Notes: a model not told the origin generated them from the letters alone. A DNA stretch of 64,000 bases from JAJPKK01 sp963781195 (GCA_963781195.1 CAWAEZ010000012.1:124001-188000); one strand, 5' to 3'; positions 17,219 to 26,812 are shown, counted from the stretch's first letter. A program made the numbers and translations.

Positions 17219-18427
17219 GTGACCTCTCATCTTTTGCCGACCTATGCCCGGGTGGATCTCTCCTTCGAGCGCGGCGAGGGCGCATGGCTGATCGCCACCG
17301 ACGGCGAGCGCTATCTCGACTTCACCTCGGGCGTTGCCGTCAACGCGCTCGGGCATGCGCATCCGCACCTCATCGAGGCCCTCGACGCCCAAGCCCACAA
17401 GGTCTGGCACGTCTCGAACCTGTTCCGGATTCCACAAGCGGAGCGGCTCGCCGAACGGCTGTGCGCGGAAACCTTCGCCGACCTGGTGTTCTTCTGTAAT
17501 TCCGGCGCCGAGGCGATGGAGTGCTCGATCAAGGTGGCGCGGAAATACCAGTATGCGAACGGCCATCCGGAGCGCCACCGCATCATCACTTTCGAGGGCG
17601 CCTTTCATGGCCGCACGCTGGCGACACTCGCCGCCGGCGGGCAGAAGAAATACCTCGAAGGCTTCGGTCCGGTGGTCGAGGGATTCGACCAGGTTCCGTT
17701 CGGGGACCTGGAGGCGGTCAAGCACGCCATCGGGCCGGAAACCGCAGCGATCCTCATCGAGCCGATTCAGGGCGAGGGTGGCGTGCGGGTGGTGCCGACG
17801 CCGTTCCTCAAAGCGCTGCGCGAGCTGTGTGACAGCCACGGCCTGTTGCTGGTGTTCGACGAGGTGCAGACCGGCATGGGCCGCACCGGCAGCTTTTTTG
17901 CGCACCAGCGCTGCGGCGTGACCCCCGACGTGATGGGCGTGGCGAAGGCGCTGGGCGGCGGCTTTCCGGTCGGCGCCTGCCTCGCCACGGCGGAGGCCGG
18001 CAAAGGCATGGTCGCCGGGACCCATGGCTCGACCTTCGGCGGCAATCCGCTGGCGATGGCGGTCGGCAATGCGGTTCTCGACGTGATGCTGGCGCCCGGA
18101 TTTCTCGAAAAGGTCCAGCGCAGCGCGATCCTGCTCCGGCAGAATCTCGCCGAGCTGCGCGACCGGCACCCGGGCGTGATCACCGAGGTGCGTGGCGAAG
18201 GCCTCCTGATCGGCCTCGTCGCCGGCTGCCCCAATGGCGAGCTCGTCGAGGCGCTGCGCGGGGAAAAGCTGCTCAGCGTCGCCGCCGGCGACAACGTCGT
18301 CCGCCTGCTGCCGCCGCTCATCATCGAGGAGGCCGAGATCGCCGAGGCAGTCCAGCGCATCGACCGCGCCGCCGGGAAGATCGAGCGGAACCGGCGCGAG
18401 CGCGTGGCGAGCGAGGCGGCGACATGA
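17219..18427 (+). CDS. argD: Acetylornithine aminotransferase ArgD
   Basis: The 402-residue product is a class III PLP aminotransferase. NSGAEAMECSIKVARKY forms part of the cofactor site, Asp214 in LVFDEVQTGMGRTG binds the PLP ring nitrogen, and Lys243 in GVAKALGGGFP forms the Schiff base. It makes N-acetylornithine from N-acetylglutamate semialdehyde in arginine synthesis and may also act in lysine synthesis. The start is GTG at 17219 with no strong ribosome site, and it gives the usual MTSHLLPTY N-terminus. The stop overlaps the argF ATG by 4 bases. A sigma70-like promoter and leader hairpin lie upstream. Confidence 0.94.
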   Translation: MTSHLLPTYARVDLSFERGEGAWLIATDGERYLDFTSGVAVNALGHAHPHLIEALDAQAHKVWHVSNLFRIPQAERLAERLCAETFADLVFFCNSGAEAMECSIKVARKYQYANGHPERHRIITFEGAFHGRTLATLAAGGQKKYLEGFGPVVEGFDQVPFGDLEAVKHAIGPETAAILIEPIQGEGGVRVVPTPFLKALRELCDSHGLLLVFDEVQTGMGRTGSFFAHQRCGVTPDVMGVAKALGGGFPVGACLATAEAGKGMVAGTHGSTFGGNPLAMAVGNAVLDVMLAPGFLEKVQRSAILLRQNLAELRDRHPGVITEVRGEGLLIGLVAGCPNGELVEALRGEKLLSVAAGDNVVRLLPPLIIEEAEIAEAVQRIDRAAGKIERNRRERVASEAAT

Positions 18428-19347
18428 CCGCCGCGCCGCGCCACTTTCTCGATCTCATCGACATTTCTCCCGAGGAACTGCGCGCCATCATCGACGACAG
18501 CCGCGCCATGAAGGCCGGCGGCGGGACCTCGAGCCGCCATCCCGTCGGCGGCAAGATGCTGGCGATGATCTTCGACAAGCCGTCGACCCGGACCCGCGTC
18601 TCCTTCGACGTCGCCATGCGGCAGCTCGGCGGCGACACTATCGTTCTGACCGGCCAGGAGATGCAGCTCGGGCGCGGCGAGACGGTCGCCGACACCGCGC
18701 GGGTGCTGTCGCGCTATGTCGATGCGATCATGATCCGCACCCTCGAGCACGATATGCTGCTCGAGCTCGCCGAATACGCGACGGTGCCGGTCATCAACGG
18801 GCTGACGCGGCGCTCGCACCCGTGTCAGATCATGGCCGACGTGATGACCTTCGAGGAGCACCGCGGGCCGATCCGCGGCCGCAAGGTGGCGTGGACCGGC
18901 GACGCCAACAACGTGCTGACGTCGTGGATGCACGCCGCCCGCCAATTCGACTTCGAGCTCGCGGTGGCGACGCCGCCGGAGCTTGCGCCCAAGCGCAAGG
19001 TCCTGGAGTGGGTGAAGTCGTCGGGCGCCGCGATCGAGATCGGCACCGACCCCGAGGCCGCGGCGAAGTCCGCGGATTGCATCGTCACCGACACCTGGGT
19101 CTCGATGGGCGACAAGGACGGGGCGCGCCGGCACAATCTGCTGCGGCCGTACCAGGTCAACAGCGCCCTTATGGCAAAAGCAAAACCAGACGCCATATTC
19201 CTCCATTGCCTCCCGGCGCATCGCGGCGACGAAGTCACCGACGACGTCATCGACGGGCCGCAGTCGGCGGTGTTCGACGAAGCTGAAAACCGCCTGCATG
19301 CGCAGAAGGGTATCTTGGTCTGGTGCTTCAACACGAGTACGCGATGA
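18424..19347 (+). CDS. argF: Ornithine carbamoyltransferase ArgF
   Basis: The 307-residue enzyme joins carbamoyl phosphate and ornithine to citrulline. The carbamoyl-phosphate motif STRTR is at residues 54-58, the second-substrate segment HPCQ follows in RRSHPCQIMADVMTFEE, and HCLPAHRGDEVTDDV carries the ornithine-side cysteine loop. The length is normal for the family. It is translationally coupled to argD upstream and overlaps the hslO start at its stop codon. Confidence 0.96.
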   Translation: MTAAPRHFLDLIDISPEELRAIIDDSRAMKAGGGTSSRHPVGGKMLAMIFDKPSTRTRVSFDVAMRQLGGDTIVLTGQEMQLGRGETVADTARVLSRYVDAIMIRTLEHDMLLELAEYATVPVINGLTRRSHPCQIMADVMTFEEHRGPIRGRKVAWTGDANNVLTSWMHAARQFDFELAVATPPELAPKRKVLEWVKSSGAAIEIGTDPEAAAKSADCIVTDTWVSMGDKDGARRHNLLRPYQVNSALMAKAKPDAIFLHCLPAHRGDEVTDDVIDGPQSAVFDEAENRLHAQKGILVWCFNTSTR

Positions 19348-20351
19348 CGGGTCTCGAGGCCACTTCGCGCGCGCCCGCACCCGATGCGGCCGACGACATG
19401 ATCCTGCCGTTCGAGGTGGCGAGCCTCGACCTGCGCGGTCGCGTGGTGCGGCTCGGGCCGGCGCTCGACGAAATCCTGAATGCCCATGCCTATCCGGAAC
19501 CGATCTCCAAGCTGCTGGGCGAGGCGATCGTGCTCACCGTGCTGCTCGGCTCCTCGCTCAAGTTCGAGGGCCGCTTCATCCTTCAGACGAAGACCGACGG
19601 CCCCGTGCGCATGCTGGTGGTGGACTACCGCAGCCCCGGGCGGGTGCGCGCCTGCGCCCAGTTCGACCCCGCGATCGTCGCCGATCTCGGCTCCAAGTCG
19701 GCCGGCGAATTGCTCGGCCGCGGCCACCTCGCCATGACCATCGATCAGGGCCAGGAGATGAGCCGCTACCAGGGCCTGGTGGCGCTCGACGGGGGCACCC
19801 TCGAAGATGCGGCACATGAATATTTCCTGCGCTCGGAGCAGATTCCGACGCGGGTTCGGCTCGCCGTCGCGGAGGAGTTCAGCGCCGGTGACGGCGGCCC
19901 GCGCCACCGCTGGCGCGCCGGCGGCATGCTGCTGCAGTTCCTGCCCAAGAAGGCCGAGCGGATGCGCGGGCCCGATCTCGATCCCGGCGACGCCCCCGCG
20001 GGCATGGTCCGCCACGATGTCGCGGAGGACGAGGCCTGGGTCGAGGGCCGCTCGCTGATCGCCACCGTCGAGGACATCGAGCTCATCGACCCGACGCTGT
20101 CGAGCGAGCGTCTGCTCTATCGCCTGTTCCACGAGCACGGCGTGCGGGTGTTCAAGTCCTCGGAGATCGCGGCGAAGTGCTCCTGCTCGCGGGAGAGCGT
20201 GACCAACATGCTCAAGAGCTTCACCCAGGCGGACCGCGACGACATGGTGCAGGACGGCGTCATCTCGGTGACCTGCGAGTTCTGCAACAGCAAGTACGTG
20301 TTCGATCCGGCCGAGGTCGCGACGGGCGATAGCACGGAAACGCCGCGATAA
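19344..20351 (+). CDS. hslO: Redox-regulated chaperone Hsp33 (HslO)
   Basis: The 335-residue product has the Hsp33 core (ISKLLGEAIVLTVLLGSSLKFEGRF and GQEMSRYQGLVAL) and, near the C-terminus, the redox switch Cys-x-Cys (CSCS) and Cys-x-x-Cys (CEFC) that binds zinc when reduced. Oxidation releases zinc and activates holdase function in the cytoplasm. The ATG at 19344 overlaps the argF stop by 4 bases; an earlier TTG at 19323 is unlikely. The argF-hslO pairing is common in alphaproteobacteria. Confidence 0.94.
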   Translation: MTGLEATSRAPAPDAADDMILPFEVASLDLRGRVVRLGPALDEILNAHAYPEPISKLLGEAIVLTVLLGSSLKFEGRFILQTKTDGPVRMLVVDYRSPGRVRACAQFDPAIVADLGSKSAGELLGRGHLAMTIDQGQEMSRYQGLVALDGGTLEDAAHEYFLRSEQIPTRVRLAVAEEFSAGDGGPRHRWRAGGMLLQFLPKKAERMRGPDLDPGDAPAGMVRHDVAEDEAWVEGRSLIATVEDIELIDPTLSSERLLYRLFHEHGVRVFKSSEIAAKCSCSRESVTNMLKSFTQADRDDMVQDGVISVTCEFCNSKYVFDPAEVATGDSTETPR

Positions 20352-20447
20352 GCGGTGGGTGCGTTGTCGAATTCCGACTTTCCGGGACGGCGCGGCGTGC
20401 CGAGATCGTAGCTCGCCAGCGAATCCGGGGAGGAGCGGAGAGGCTGC

Positions 20448-20475
20448 CCCGGGTTTCGCGTGCGCTCAACCCGGG
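20448..20475. repeat. Short palindrome between hslO and the stress-protein gene
   Basis: CCCGGGTT (20448-20455) and AACCCGGG (20468-20475) flank a 12-base loop, followed by GCTACG. This resembles the short dispersed palindromes common between genes in high-GC proteobacteria. It lies between convergent genes and could act as a two-way terminator. Nothing else is seen in the 150-base gap. Confidence 0.5.
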
Positions 20476-20502
20476 CTACGGATCATCGCGCGAGCGGTGG
20501 GT

Positions 20503-21342
20503 CTAATTCGCCATCAGCACGGGCAGGGTGGCGTGGCTGATGATGTGCCGCGTCGCGCCGCCGAAGATGAGCTGGCGCAGGCGGCTCTGGGTATAGGCTC
20601 CCTTCACCAGCAGGTCGCAATTGAGCGACTGCGCCGCGGCAAGCACCGCCTCCCCGGTACTCCGACCGGCGATGTCGACGGTGAGCGGCGTCGCCGGCAC
20701 GCCGTTGCGTTGCAGATAGAGCACCGCCTGGTCCGCCGGCGGCCCCGGCACCTCGCTGCCGCCGCGGACCGAGAGCACGGTGACTTTTTCGGCGCTCTTG
20801 AGCAGGGGCATGGCGAGCGCAGTGGTGCGCGCCTGCTCGGTGCTGCAGTTCCAGGCGATCAGGACATTGGTGCCGCACTGCTTGAGCGGAACGGGCGGCG
20901 CGAGCAGCACCGGCCGCCCGCTCTCGAACAATCCGGACTCGAGCGCCCGCACCTGCAGCCCGATCGTCTTGGGCTCGGGGCGGGCCATGACGATGAGGTC
21001 GAACACCCGGCCATAGCTGCCGACCACGCCTTCGCCTTCCGGCGCATCGTCGAGCCAGCCATAGGAGAACGAGCTGCCCGCGCCGGCGGCGCGCGGCACC
21101 GCCCGCTCCATCATGAAGGCCTCGAACATCGCCCTCGCGCGCCGCGCCTCTTCGAGGTTCTCGTCGCGCAGCGATTCGAGCGGGATGGCGCCGGCCATGT
21201 CGACCGCGACGAACTCGTTGACGCGAAATCGCAGGGCAAAGCCTTCGAGGTAGCTGTCGAATCGCCGCGCCAGCATCAGCGCCGTCTCGAGTGCCGGACG
21301 AACAGCCTCGTGGGACTCGATCGGAACGAGAATGGTCTTCAT
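20503..21342 (-). CDS. Universal stress protein, tandem UspA domains
   Basis: The 279-residue product begins MKTILVPIESHEAVRPALE, a typical first Usp strand, and ends with CDLLVKGAYTQSRLRQLIFG then ATRHIISHATLPVLM, the usual end of the second domain. The nucleotide-loop glycine pattern is weak, so ATP binding is uncertain. Such proteins are cytoplasmic and respond to stress or energy limitation. The ATG at 21342 has GGAAGG upstream. The frame stays open far upstream, but that part has no Usp sequence and covers intergenic repeats, so it is not coding. Confidence 0.85.
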   Translation of the reverse strand: MKTILVPIESHEAVRPALETALMLARRFDSYLEGFALRFRVNEFVAVDMAGAIPLESLRDENLEEARRARAMFEAFMMERAVPRAAGAGSSFSYGWLDDAPEGEGVVGSYGRVFDLIVMARPEPKTIGLQVRALESGLFESGRPVLLAPPVPLKQCGTNVLIAWNCSTEQARTTALAMPLLKSAEKVTVLSVRGGSEVPGPPADQAVLYLQRNGVPATPLTVDIAGRSTGEAVLAAAQSLNCDLLVKGAYTQSRLRQLIFGGATRHIISHATLPVLMAN

Positions 21343-21704
21343 GGTACGGCCGCCTTCCCCGCTGTCGGCTTCCCGAAGCGAAACGATCATAGGCCATCGC
21401 GCCCGGAGCGACAAATGCAGCGCTGGCGCACCCGCGGTGGATTCCGCCCGGCACTTTCCTGAGTTCGATGTCGCTCCGCCAACGCGAGTCAGCTTCCCCC
21501 TCCCCAGCCCTCCCCCGCAAGCGGTGGAGGGGGAAGAAACGGATCGCGCCCGCGGGCGACCGTGAACTGCTCCCGCTCCAGGCCCGGTGCCCTTCCTTGT
21601 CCCCTCCACCTCAGGCTGGGAAGGGGGCCGCTGACTTGTCCAGCAGAAGGCCGGCTGCAGTAACGCTGAGGCCGTCACACGCGAGAGGCCGGGCCGCGGA
21701 GATG
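21343..21704. repeat. Gene-poor gap with a C-rich palindromic repeat
   Basis: The 362-base gap contains no convincing gene. A hairpin spans 21493-21536, with CTTCCCCCTCC and GGAGGGGGAAG as perfect 11-base outer arms and an inner CCGC-AAG-CGG. A partly similar CCTTCC...GGAAGG block follows at about 21589-21627. The C-rich arm and GCAAGCGG centre match a type of short palindrome dispersed in Bradyrhizobium-like genomes. The promoter for the stress-protein gene probably lies near its 21342 start. Confidence 0.5.
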
Positions 21705-22181
21705 CTAGCGGTCGGGGAGCCGCGGCTTGGTGTGCCGGCCCATGTCCCGGCAATCGTCGTCGGTCTTGAGGCCGGCGGCGTGGATGCCGTGGATTGCGAG
21801 CTCCTCGTCGCGGTCCTCGGTGTCGCCGGTGACGCCGACGGCGCCGATCACCTCGCCACCGGCGTCGCGGATCGGCAACCCGCCGCCCTCCGGAAAGATC
21901 TGGTCGCCGCTCGCCGCGATCAGATAGCGCATGAAGGCGGGCTTTTCCTCGTTGCGGATGCGCACCAGCTTGGAGGAGCGGCCGAGCGCCAGCGCCGCAT
22001 AGGCCTTGCCGAACGCCATCTCGAATCTGATCATCGACGCGCCGTCGTCTTTCTGGAACGCCTTCACCTTGCAGCCGGGCTCGACCACGATCACCGCGAG
22101 GGGCCGGGTCTGCAGCTCCGCGCCACGGGCGAGGATGGCTTCGATGATCCGATTGGCCTGCGCCAAGGTGAGGGATGCCAT
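21705..22181 (-). CDS. GlcG/HbpS-like (DUF336) protein
   Basis: The 158-residue product matches the GlcG/HbpS fold: MASLTLAQANRIIEAILARG at the start, VVEPGCKVKAFQKDDGAS, and the family hallmark GGLPIRDAGGEVIGAVGVTG followed by the EELAIHGI helix. Members bind haem or small ligands and often stand near oxidative-metabolism genes, but their activity is poorly defined. It lies 54 bases downstream of prephenate dehydratase on the same strand, so they may share a transcript. Confidence 0.8.
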   Translation of the reverse strand: MASLTLAQANRIIEAILARGAELQTRPLAVIVVEPGCKVKAFQKDDGASMIRFEMAFGKAYAALALGRSSKLVRIRNEEKPAFMRYLIAASGDQIFPEGGGLPIRDAGGEVIGAVGVTGDTEDRDEELAIHGIHAAGLKTDDDCRDMGRHTKPRLPDR

Positions 22182-22235
22182 GGTCAGGTCTCCGTTGAGG
22201 GCTGGCGCGCGAGACGGGCTGTTGCGCGAGACGGG

Positions 22236-23129
22236 CTATTCCGGATTGCCGGCGGACGGCCGGCCCTGGCCGATCGTCTTGCGGAACGGATGAGCCGGAT
22301 AGACGCCGAGGATCTTGAGCGAGCTCGGCTGCGAAAAGAACGCGAGCTCCTCCAGCGCGAGCTTGAGGTTGGGATCGTCGGGATGGCCGTCGACGTCGGA
22401 ATAGAATTGGGTGGCCGCGAAGGTGCCTTCGAGCATGTAGCTTTCGAGCTTCGTCATGTTGACGCCGTTGGTGGCGAAGCCGCCGAGCGCCTTGTAGAGC
22501 GCCGCCGGAATGTTGCGGACCTGGAACACGAAGGTGGTGAGCACCGGGCCGTTGCCGCGCGGCGCCCACCCTTTCGTGCGCGACAGCACCACGAAGCGCG
22601 TCGTCGAGTGGGACGCGTCCTCGATGTTCGCCGCGGCGATGTCGAGGCCGTAGATCTCGGCGGCGAGGCGCGAGGCGATCGCCGCGCAGCTGGGATCGCC
22701 GCGCTCGGCGACCTCACGGGCGGCGCCGGCGGTGTCCGCGGCCACCACGCTCTTGACGCCGAGCGTGCGGATGTAGTTGCGGCACTGCCCCAGCGCCATG
22801 ATGTGGCTTTCGACCGACTTGACCTCGGAGAGCCGAACCCCCTTGAGCACCAGAAGCTGGTTGCGGATCGGCAGGAACCATTCGCCGATGATGTGCAGTC
22901 CGGCGCCCGGCATCAAATGGTGGATGTCGGCGACCCGGCCGGCGACCGAATTCTCGATCGGGATCATGCCGAGATCGGCCTCGCCGCTCGCCACGGCGTT
23001 GAGGGCGTCCTCAAAGGTCGGACAGGGCGTCGGCACCGCGTCCGGGTAGGCTTCCACGCAGGCGATGTGCGAGTTCGCCCCGAGTTCGCCCTGGAAAACG
23101 ATCTTCAGCGGTGCGGTGGGAGTGACCAT
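22236..23129 (-). CDS. pheA: Prephenate dehydratase
   Basis: The 297-residue product has the dehydratase domain (VFQGELGANSHIA, GMIPIENSVAGRV, and the catalytic Thr region SHSTTRFVVLSR) and a C-terminal ACT regulatory domain (NIPAALYKALGGFATNGVN followed by LESYM). It converts prephenate to phenylpyruvate for phenylalanine synthesis; the ACT domain likely gives feedback inhibition. There is no chorismate mutase domain, which is the usual alphaproteobacterial form. The usual ESRP of the ACT domain reads ESYM here. It lies just downstream of kdsB on the same strand. Confidence 0.92.
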   Translation of the reverse strand: MVTPTAPLKIVFQGELGANSHIACVEAYPDAVPTPCPTFEDALNAVASGEADLGMIPIENSVAGRVADIHHLMPGAGLHIIGEWFLPIRNQLLVLKGVRLSEVKSVESHIMALGQCRNYIRTLGVKSVVAADTAGAAREVAERGDPSCAAIASRLAAEIYGLDIAAANIEDASHSTTRFVVLSRTKGWAPRGNGPVLTTFVFQVRNIPAALYKALGGFATNGVNMTKLESYMLEGTFAATQFYSDVDGHPDDPNLKLALEELAFFSQPSSLKILGVYPAHPFRKTIGQGRPSAGNPE

Positions 23130-23173
23130 TGAATTTCCCGACGAAACGAGGTTTCCGAAAAGAGAGAAGGGCT

Positions 23174-23923
23174 CTAGGCGGGCCGGGCGGGCGAAGTCAA
23201 CGCCGCACGGGCGATTTCGAGGTCTTCCGGCGTATCGACGCCGAGCGGGACCGATCCGACGATCGCGACGTCGATCCGCATTCCGGCTTCGAGCGCCCGC
23301 AACTGCTCGAGGCGTTCGCGCTGCTCCAGCGGCGACGGCGCGAGCTGCACGAACCGCGCGAGCGCGGTCCGCCGATAGGCATAGAGGCCGATGTGGTGAT
23401 AGAGCGGCCCCTCCCCCCACGGCGCGGTGGCGCGGGTGAAGTAGAGCGCGCGGAGCCGGCCGGGACCGACCGGAGTGCCCACCACCTTGACCACGTTCGG
23501 ATTGGTGCGCTCCTCGGGCTTGCGGATCTCGGCCGCGAGGGTCGCGATGTCGACGGCGGGGTCGTCGAGCGGCGCCAGCGCCGCGCGGATGTCCGCCGGA
23601 TCGAGGGTCGGAAGATCGCCCTGCACATTGACCACGATACGGGCGGCTGCACCGGGGTCGACCCGTTCCAGCGCCTCGAAGATGCGGTCCGACCCCGAGG
23701 CGTGATCGCTCCGCGTCATCACCGCCGTTCCGCCGGCGCGGGAAACTGCGCTCTCGATCTCCGGCGAGTTGGTGGCGACGAAGACCGGGCCGATCCCGGC
23801 CGCCGCCGCCTGGTCCACGACGTGGGCGATCATCGGCCGGCCTGCAATCTGCGCGAGCGGCTTGCCGGGCAGCCGGGTCGCCGCCATGCGGGCGGGAATG
23901 AGAATGATGACGTGTCCCGCCAT
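23174..23923 (-). CDS. kdsB: 3-deoxy-manno-octulosonate cytidylyltransferase KdsB
   Basis: The 249-residue enzyme activates KDO with CTP to CMP-KDO for lipopolysaccharide core synthesis. The N-terminal nucleotide motif is IPARMAATRLPGKPL, followed by SDHASGSDRI, VNVQGDLPTLDP and the C-terminal HIGLYAYRR and PLGVDTPEDL motifs, all typical of KdsB. The ATG at 23923 starts right at the family N-terminus; an upstream in-frame extension is not conserved. The gene is divergent from the cytochrome gene cycM and runs into pheA. Confidence 0.95.
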   Translation of the reverse strand: MAGHVIILIPARMAATRLPGKPLAQIAGRPMIAHVVDQAAAAGIGPVFVATNSPEIESAVSRAGGTAVMTRSDHASGSDRIFEALERVDPGAAARIVVNVQGDLPTLDPADIRAALAPLDDPAVDIATLAAEIRKPEERTNPNVVKVVGTPVGPGRLRALYFTRATAPWGEGPLYHHIGLYAYRRTALARFVQLAPSPLEQRERLEQLRALEAGMRIDVAIVGSVPLGVDTPEDLEIARAALTSPARPA

Positions 23924-24106
23924 GGGCGCGGTCCCGGTGGTGCGTAGCTCGGCGGTGCCGCTATTCGGTGTTGCGCGGACCGCAGCGATGCGACGCAAGT
24001 TCAATTTCGAGGCCGCTTATACGGGTTGCCACGGCTGCGGCAAACCGGCTATCTGTGCGCCGGCGGGACCGCCCCCGGCGTTTCTGGCATGAGGGACCCT
24101 TCGGCG

Positions 24107-24652
24107 ATGGACTCCTTTGAATTCAATAAGATCGCTGGCGCGATCCTCGGCAGCTGCCTGTTTCTCCTGGCGCTCAGCTTCGCCGCGGAGGCGATTTACG
24201 CTCCGCCGCAGCCGGCCAAGCCCGGCTATGTGATCGAGATTCCCAAAGAGAGCGCCACCAAGGAGGCGGGGAAGCCGGCCGCCGAGGAGCCGATCGAGAA
24301 GCTGCTCGCCAGCGCGACGGTCGAGCGCGGGCAGGCCTCCGCCAAGGTTTGTTCGACCTGCCACACCTTCGACAAGGGCGGCCCCAACAAGGTCGGGCCC
24401 AACCTCTGGGGCATTGTCGGCCGTCCGCGCGGCTCGGAAGCCGGTTTCAACTATTCGCCCGCCATGAAGGCGAAGGGTGGCGACTGGACCATCGACGACC
24501 TGAATAAATTCCTGGAGAGTCCCAAGACCTTCGTTCCTGGGACCCTGATGTCGTTCGGCGGCTTTCCCAAGGGCAGCCAGCGCGCCGACGTCATCGATTA
24601 TCTCAACACGCTGTCGGACAGCCCGAAGCCGCTTCCGGTCGCCAAGCAGTAG
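24107..24652 (+). CDS. cycM: Membrane-anchored cytochrome c (CycM-type)
   Basis: The 181-residue protein has one N-terminal membrane anchor (about residues 7-29), a Pro/Lys/Glu-rich linker, and a class I cytochrome c domain. The haem motif is CSTCH (82-86) and the axial methionine is probably in PGTLMSFGG. In Bradyrhizobium, CycM carries electrons from the bc1 complex to the aa3 oxidase. The position divergent from kdsB agrees with that group. The start at 24107 places the anchor at the N-terminus; an ATG at 24089 is also in frame. The 261 bases after it, up to 24913, show only an AT-rich patch near 24755-24772 that may be the promoter of the next operon. Confidence 0.88.
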   Translation: MDSFEFNKIAGAILGSCLFLLALSFAAEAIYAPPQPAKPGYVIEIPKESATKEAGKPAAEEPIEKLLASATVERGQASAKVCSTCHTFDKGGPNKVGPNLWGIVGRPRGSEAGFNYSPAMKAKGGDWTIDDLNKFLESPKTFVPGTLMSFGGFPKGSQRADVIDYLNTLSDSPKPLPVAKQ

Positions 24653-24913
24653 GCGCGGACCGCCCGAGAAACGCGCGGCGGCGGCGTCTTGCGCCGTCCA
24701 GCGGCCATTCGACACGGGCGCGGCCGGTCGCGTTGCAGCACGGTGGCGCCGTAATCAAATCATAATAAATTGCTCGGCCGCGGCGTGCGGACCCGTTGCG
24801 AATGAAGCCGGCTGGGGTTTTCCTGCGCGGGCGCAGTCGCAAAGAATCTGGTCGCATGCGCTTCGCACGTCGCAGAACTTGGCCGCACATCGACTTCGCC
24901 GGAGGAGGCACCA

Positions 24914-26812
24914 TTGAACGCCCGGATTTCCCGCCGCACCGCTGCTGCGGCGCTTTTCGTTGCAATCCCGGTGGCGGCGCTGCGCGTTCCGGCCTTCGCC
25001 CAGGCTGCCGGCGCCGCGGAGGAGAACGAGTGGCGGCACGGGCTCTCGCTCTACGGCGATCTCAAGTACAAGCCCGGTTTCAAGAACTTCGACTACGTCA
25101 ATCCCGCGGCGCCCAAAGGCGGTTCGGTGCGCCAGGTGGCGATCGGCACGTTCGACAACCTCAACCCGGTGATCGCCGGCGTGAAGGGAAACATCGCGGC
25201 CGGCATCGGCCTCATCTTCGACAGCCTGACCATCCAGTCCATGGACGAGGTCTCGGCCGCCTACGGCCTGCTCGCCGAAAGCATGAGCTACCCCGACGAT
25301 TTCTCCTCCGTCACCTATCGCCTGCGCCGCGAGGCCAAGTGGCATGACGGCAGGCCGGTGACGCCTGAAGACGTCATCTTCTCGTTCAATTCCTACAAGC
25401 AGCACAGTCCGCAACTGTCGGCCTATTACCAGCACGTCACCAAGGCCGAGAAGACCGGCGAGCGCGACATCACCTTCACCTTCGACGCTCCCGGCAACCG
25501 CGAAATGCCGCAGATCATCGGCGAGTTCAGCGTCGTGCCCAAGCACTGGTTCGAAGCCGCCGACAGCGCGGGCAAGCCGCGCGACATCTCCGTCACGACG
25601 CTCGAGCCGCCGCTCGGCAACGGCGCCTACCGCATCAAGGAGTTCGTGCCGGGACACTCCATCGTGTTCGAGCGCGTCAAGGACTACTGGGGCAAGGACC
25701 TTCCGGTGAATGTCGGCCGGGACAATTTCGACCTCCTGCGCTACGAATACTTCCGCGATACCACCGTGGCGCTCGAAGCCTTCAAAGCCGACCAGATCGA
25801 CTGGCGCATCGAGAATGTCGCGCGGTTCTGGGCCACCGGCTACGACTTTCCCGCCGTACAGGACAAGCGCGTGGTCAAAGAAGAATTTCCGATCCGCAGC
25901 TCGGGCATCATGCAAGCCTTCGTGCTCAACACGCGGCGGCCCAAGTTCAGCGATCCCCGGGTGCGACGCGCGTTCAACCTCGCGCTCGATTTCGAGGAGA
26001 TGAACAAGCAGTTCTTCTTCGGCCAGTACGAGCGCATCAACAGCTACTTCACCGGGACCGAGCTCGCCTCGAGCGGACTGCCGACCGGCCTCGAGCTGGA
26101 AATCCTGGAGACGGTGCGGAGCGAAGTGCCCCCCGAGGTCTTCACCGCGGTCTACAAGAACCCGGTCAACGGCAACCCCGAAGCGGTGCGCAACAACCTG
26201 CGCGAGGCGACGCGCCTGCTGCGCGAGGCGGGCTACGAGGTCCGCAACCAGAAGCTCGTCAACGCCAAGACCGGCGAGACGATGGATGTCGAATTCCTGC
26301 TCGACGAGCCGATCTTCGAGCGGTTCGTCTTGTTCTACAAGCCGTTGCTGGAACGGCTCGGCATCGGCGTCACGGTCCGCACCGTCGACGACGCGCAATA
26401 CGAGAATCGCACCCGCGCCTTCGATTTCGACATCATCGTCGGTTCGTGGGGCGAGTCGCTGTCGCCCGGCAACGAGCAGCGTGGCAACTGGGGCTCGCGG
26501 GCCGCGGACCGGCCGGGCTCGCGCAACCTCATCGGCATCAAGAACGAGGCGGTCGACAAGCTGATCAACCGGCTCGTTTTCGCCAAGACGCGCCCCGAGC
26601 TGGTGGCGGCGACGCGGGCGCTCGACCGCGTCCTGCTGTGGAACCACTTCGTGGTGCCGCAGTGGACCTACCGGAAAGTGCGCGCCGCCTTTTGGGATCG
26701 CTACTCCCATCCGCAAACCATGCCCGAATACGGCGCCGCGGCGTTCCCGACCATCTGGTGGCTTGACGAAGCGAAGGCCGCCAAGGTCGCAAAGACCGGG
26801 GGACGTCAGTAA
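24914..26812 (+). CDS. yejA: Family 5 extracellular solute-binding protein, YejA-type (first copy)
   Basis: The 632-residue product has an export signal (RISRRTAAAALFVAIPVAA, possibly Tat) and then the large family 5 peptide-binding fold: SLYGDLKYKPGFKNFDYVNP, DFSSVTYRLRREAKWHDG, and LGNGAYRIKEFVPG. The length and N-terminal motif fit the YejA/microcin-C binding protein rather than OppA. The start appears to be TTG at 24914, with GGAGGAGG 6 bases before it. The stop codon shares one base with the ATG of a second copy. It delivers oligopeptides or peptide-nucleotide compounds to the permease encoded downstream. Confidence 0.9.
   Translation: MNARISRRTAAAALFVAIPVAALRVPAFAQAAGAAEENEWRHGLSLYGDLKYKPGFKNFDYVNPAAPKGGSVRQVAIGTFDNLNPVIAGVKGNIAAGIGLIFDSLTIQSMDEVSAAYGLLAESMSYPDDFSSVTYRLRREAKWHDGRPVTPEDVIFSFNSYKQHSPQLSAYYQHVTKAEKTGERDITFTFDAPGNREMPQIIGEFSVVPKHWFEAADSAGKPRDISVTTLEPPLGNGAYRIKEFVPGHSIVFERVKDYWGKDLPVNVGRDNFDLLRYEYFRDTTVALEAFKADQIDWRIENVARFWATGYDFPAVQDKRVVKEEFPIRSSGIMQAFVLNTRRPKFSDPRVRRAFNLALDFEEMNKQFFFGQYERINSYFTGTELASSGLPTGLELEILETVRSEVPPEVFTAVYKNPVNGNPEAVRNNLREATRLLREAGYEVRNQKLVNAKTGETMDVEFLLDEPIFERFVLFYKPLLERLGIGVTVRTVDDAQYENRTRAFDFDIIVGSWGESLSPGNEQRGNWGSRAADRPGSRNLIGIKNEAVDKLINRLVFAKTRPELVAATRALDRVLLWNHFVVPQWTYRKVRAAFWDRYSHPQTMPEYGAAAFPTIWWLDEAKAAKVAKTGGRQ

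Noticed and set aside
20503..22569. A 688-codon minus-strand frame joining the stress protein to upstream sequence
   Set aside because: The upstream part covers the C-rich repeat and runs antisense or out of frame through the GlcG-like and pheA genes. The Usp domain has its own ATG and ribosome site at 21342.
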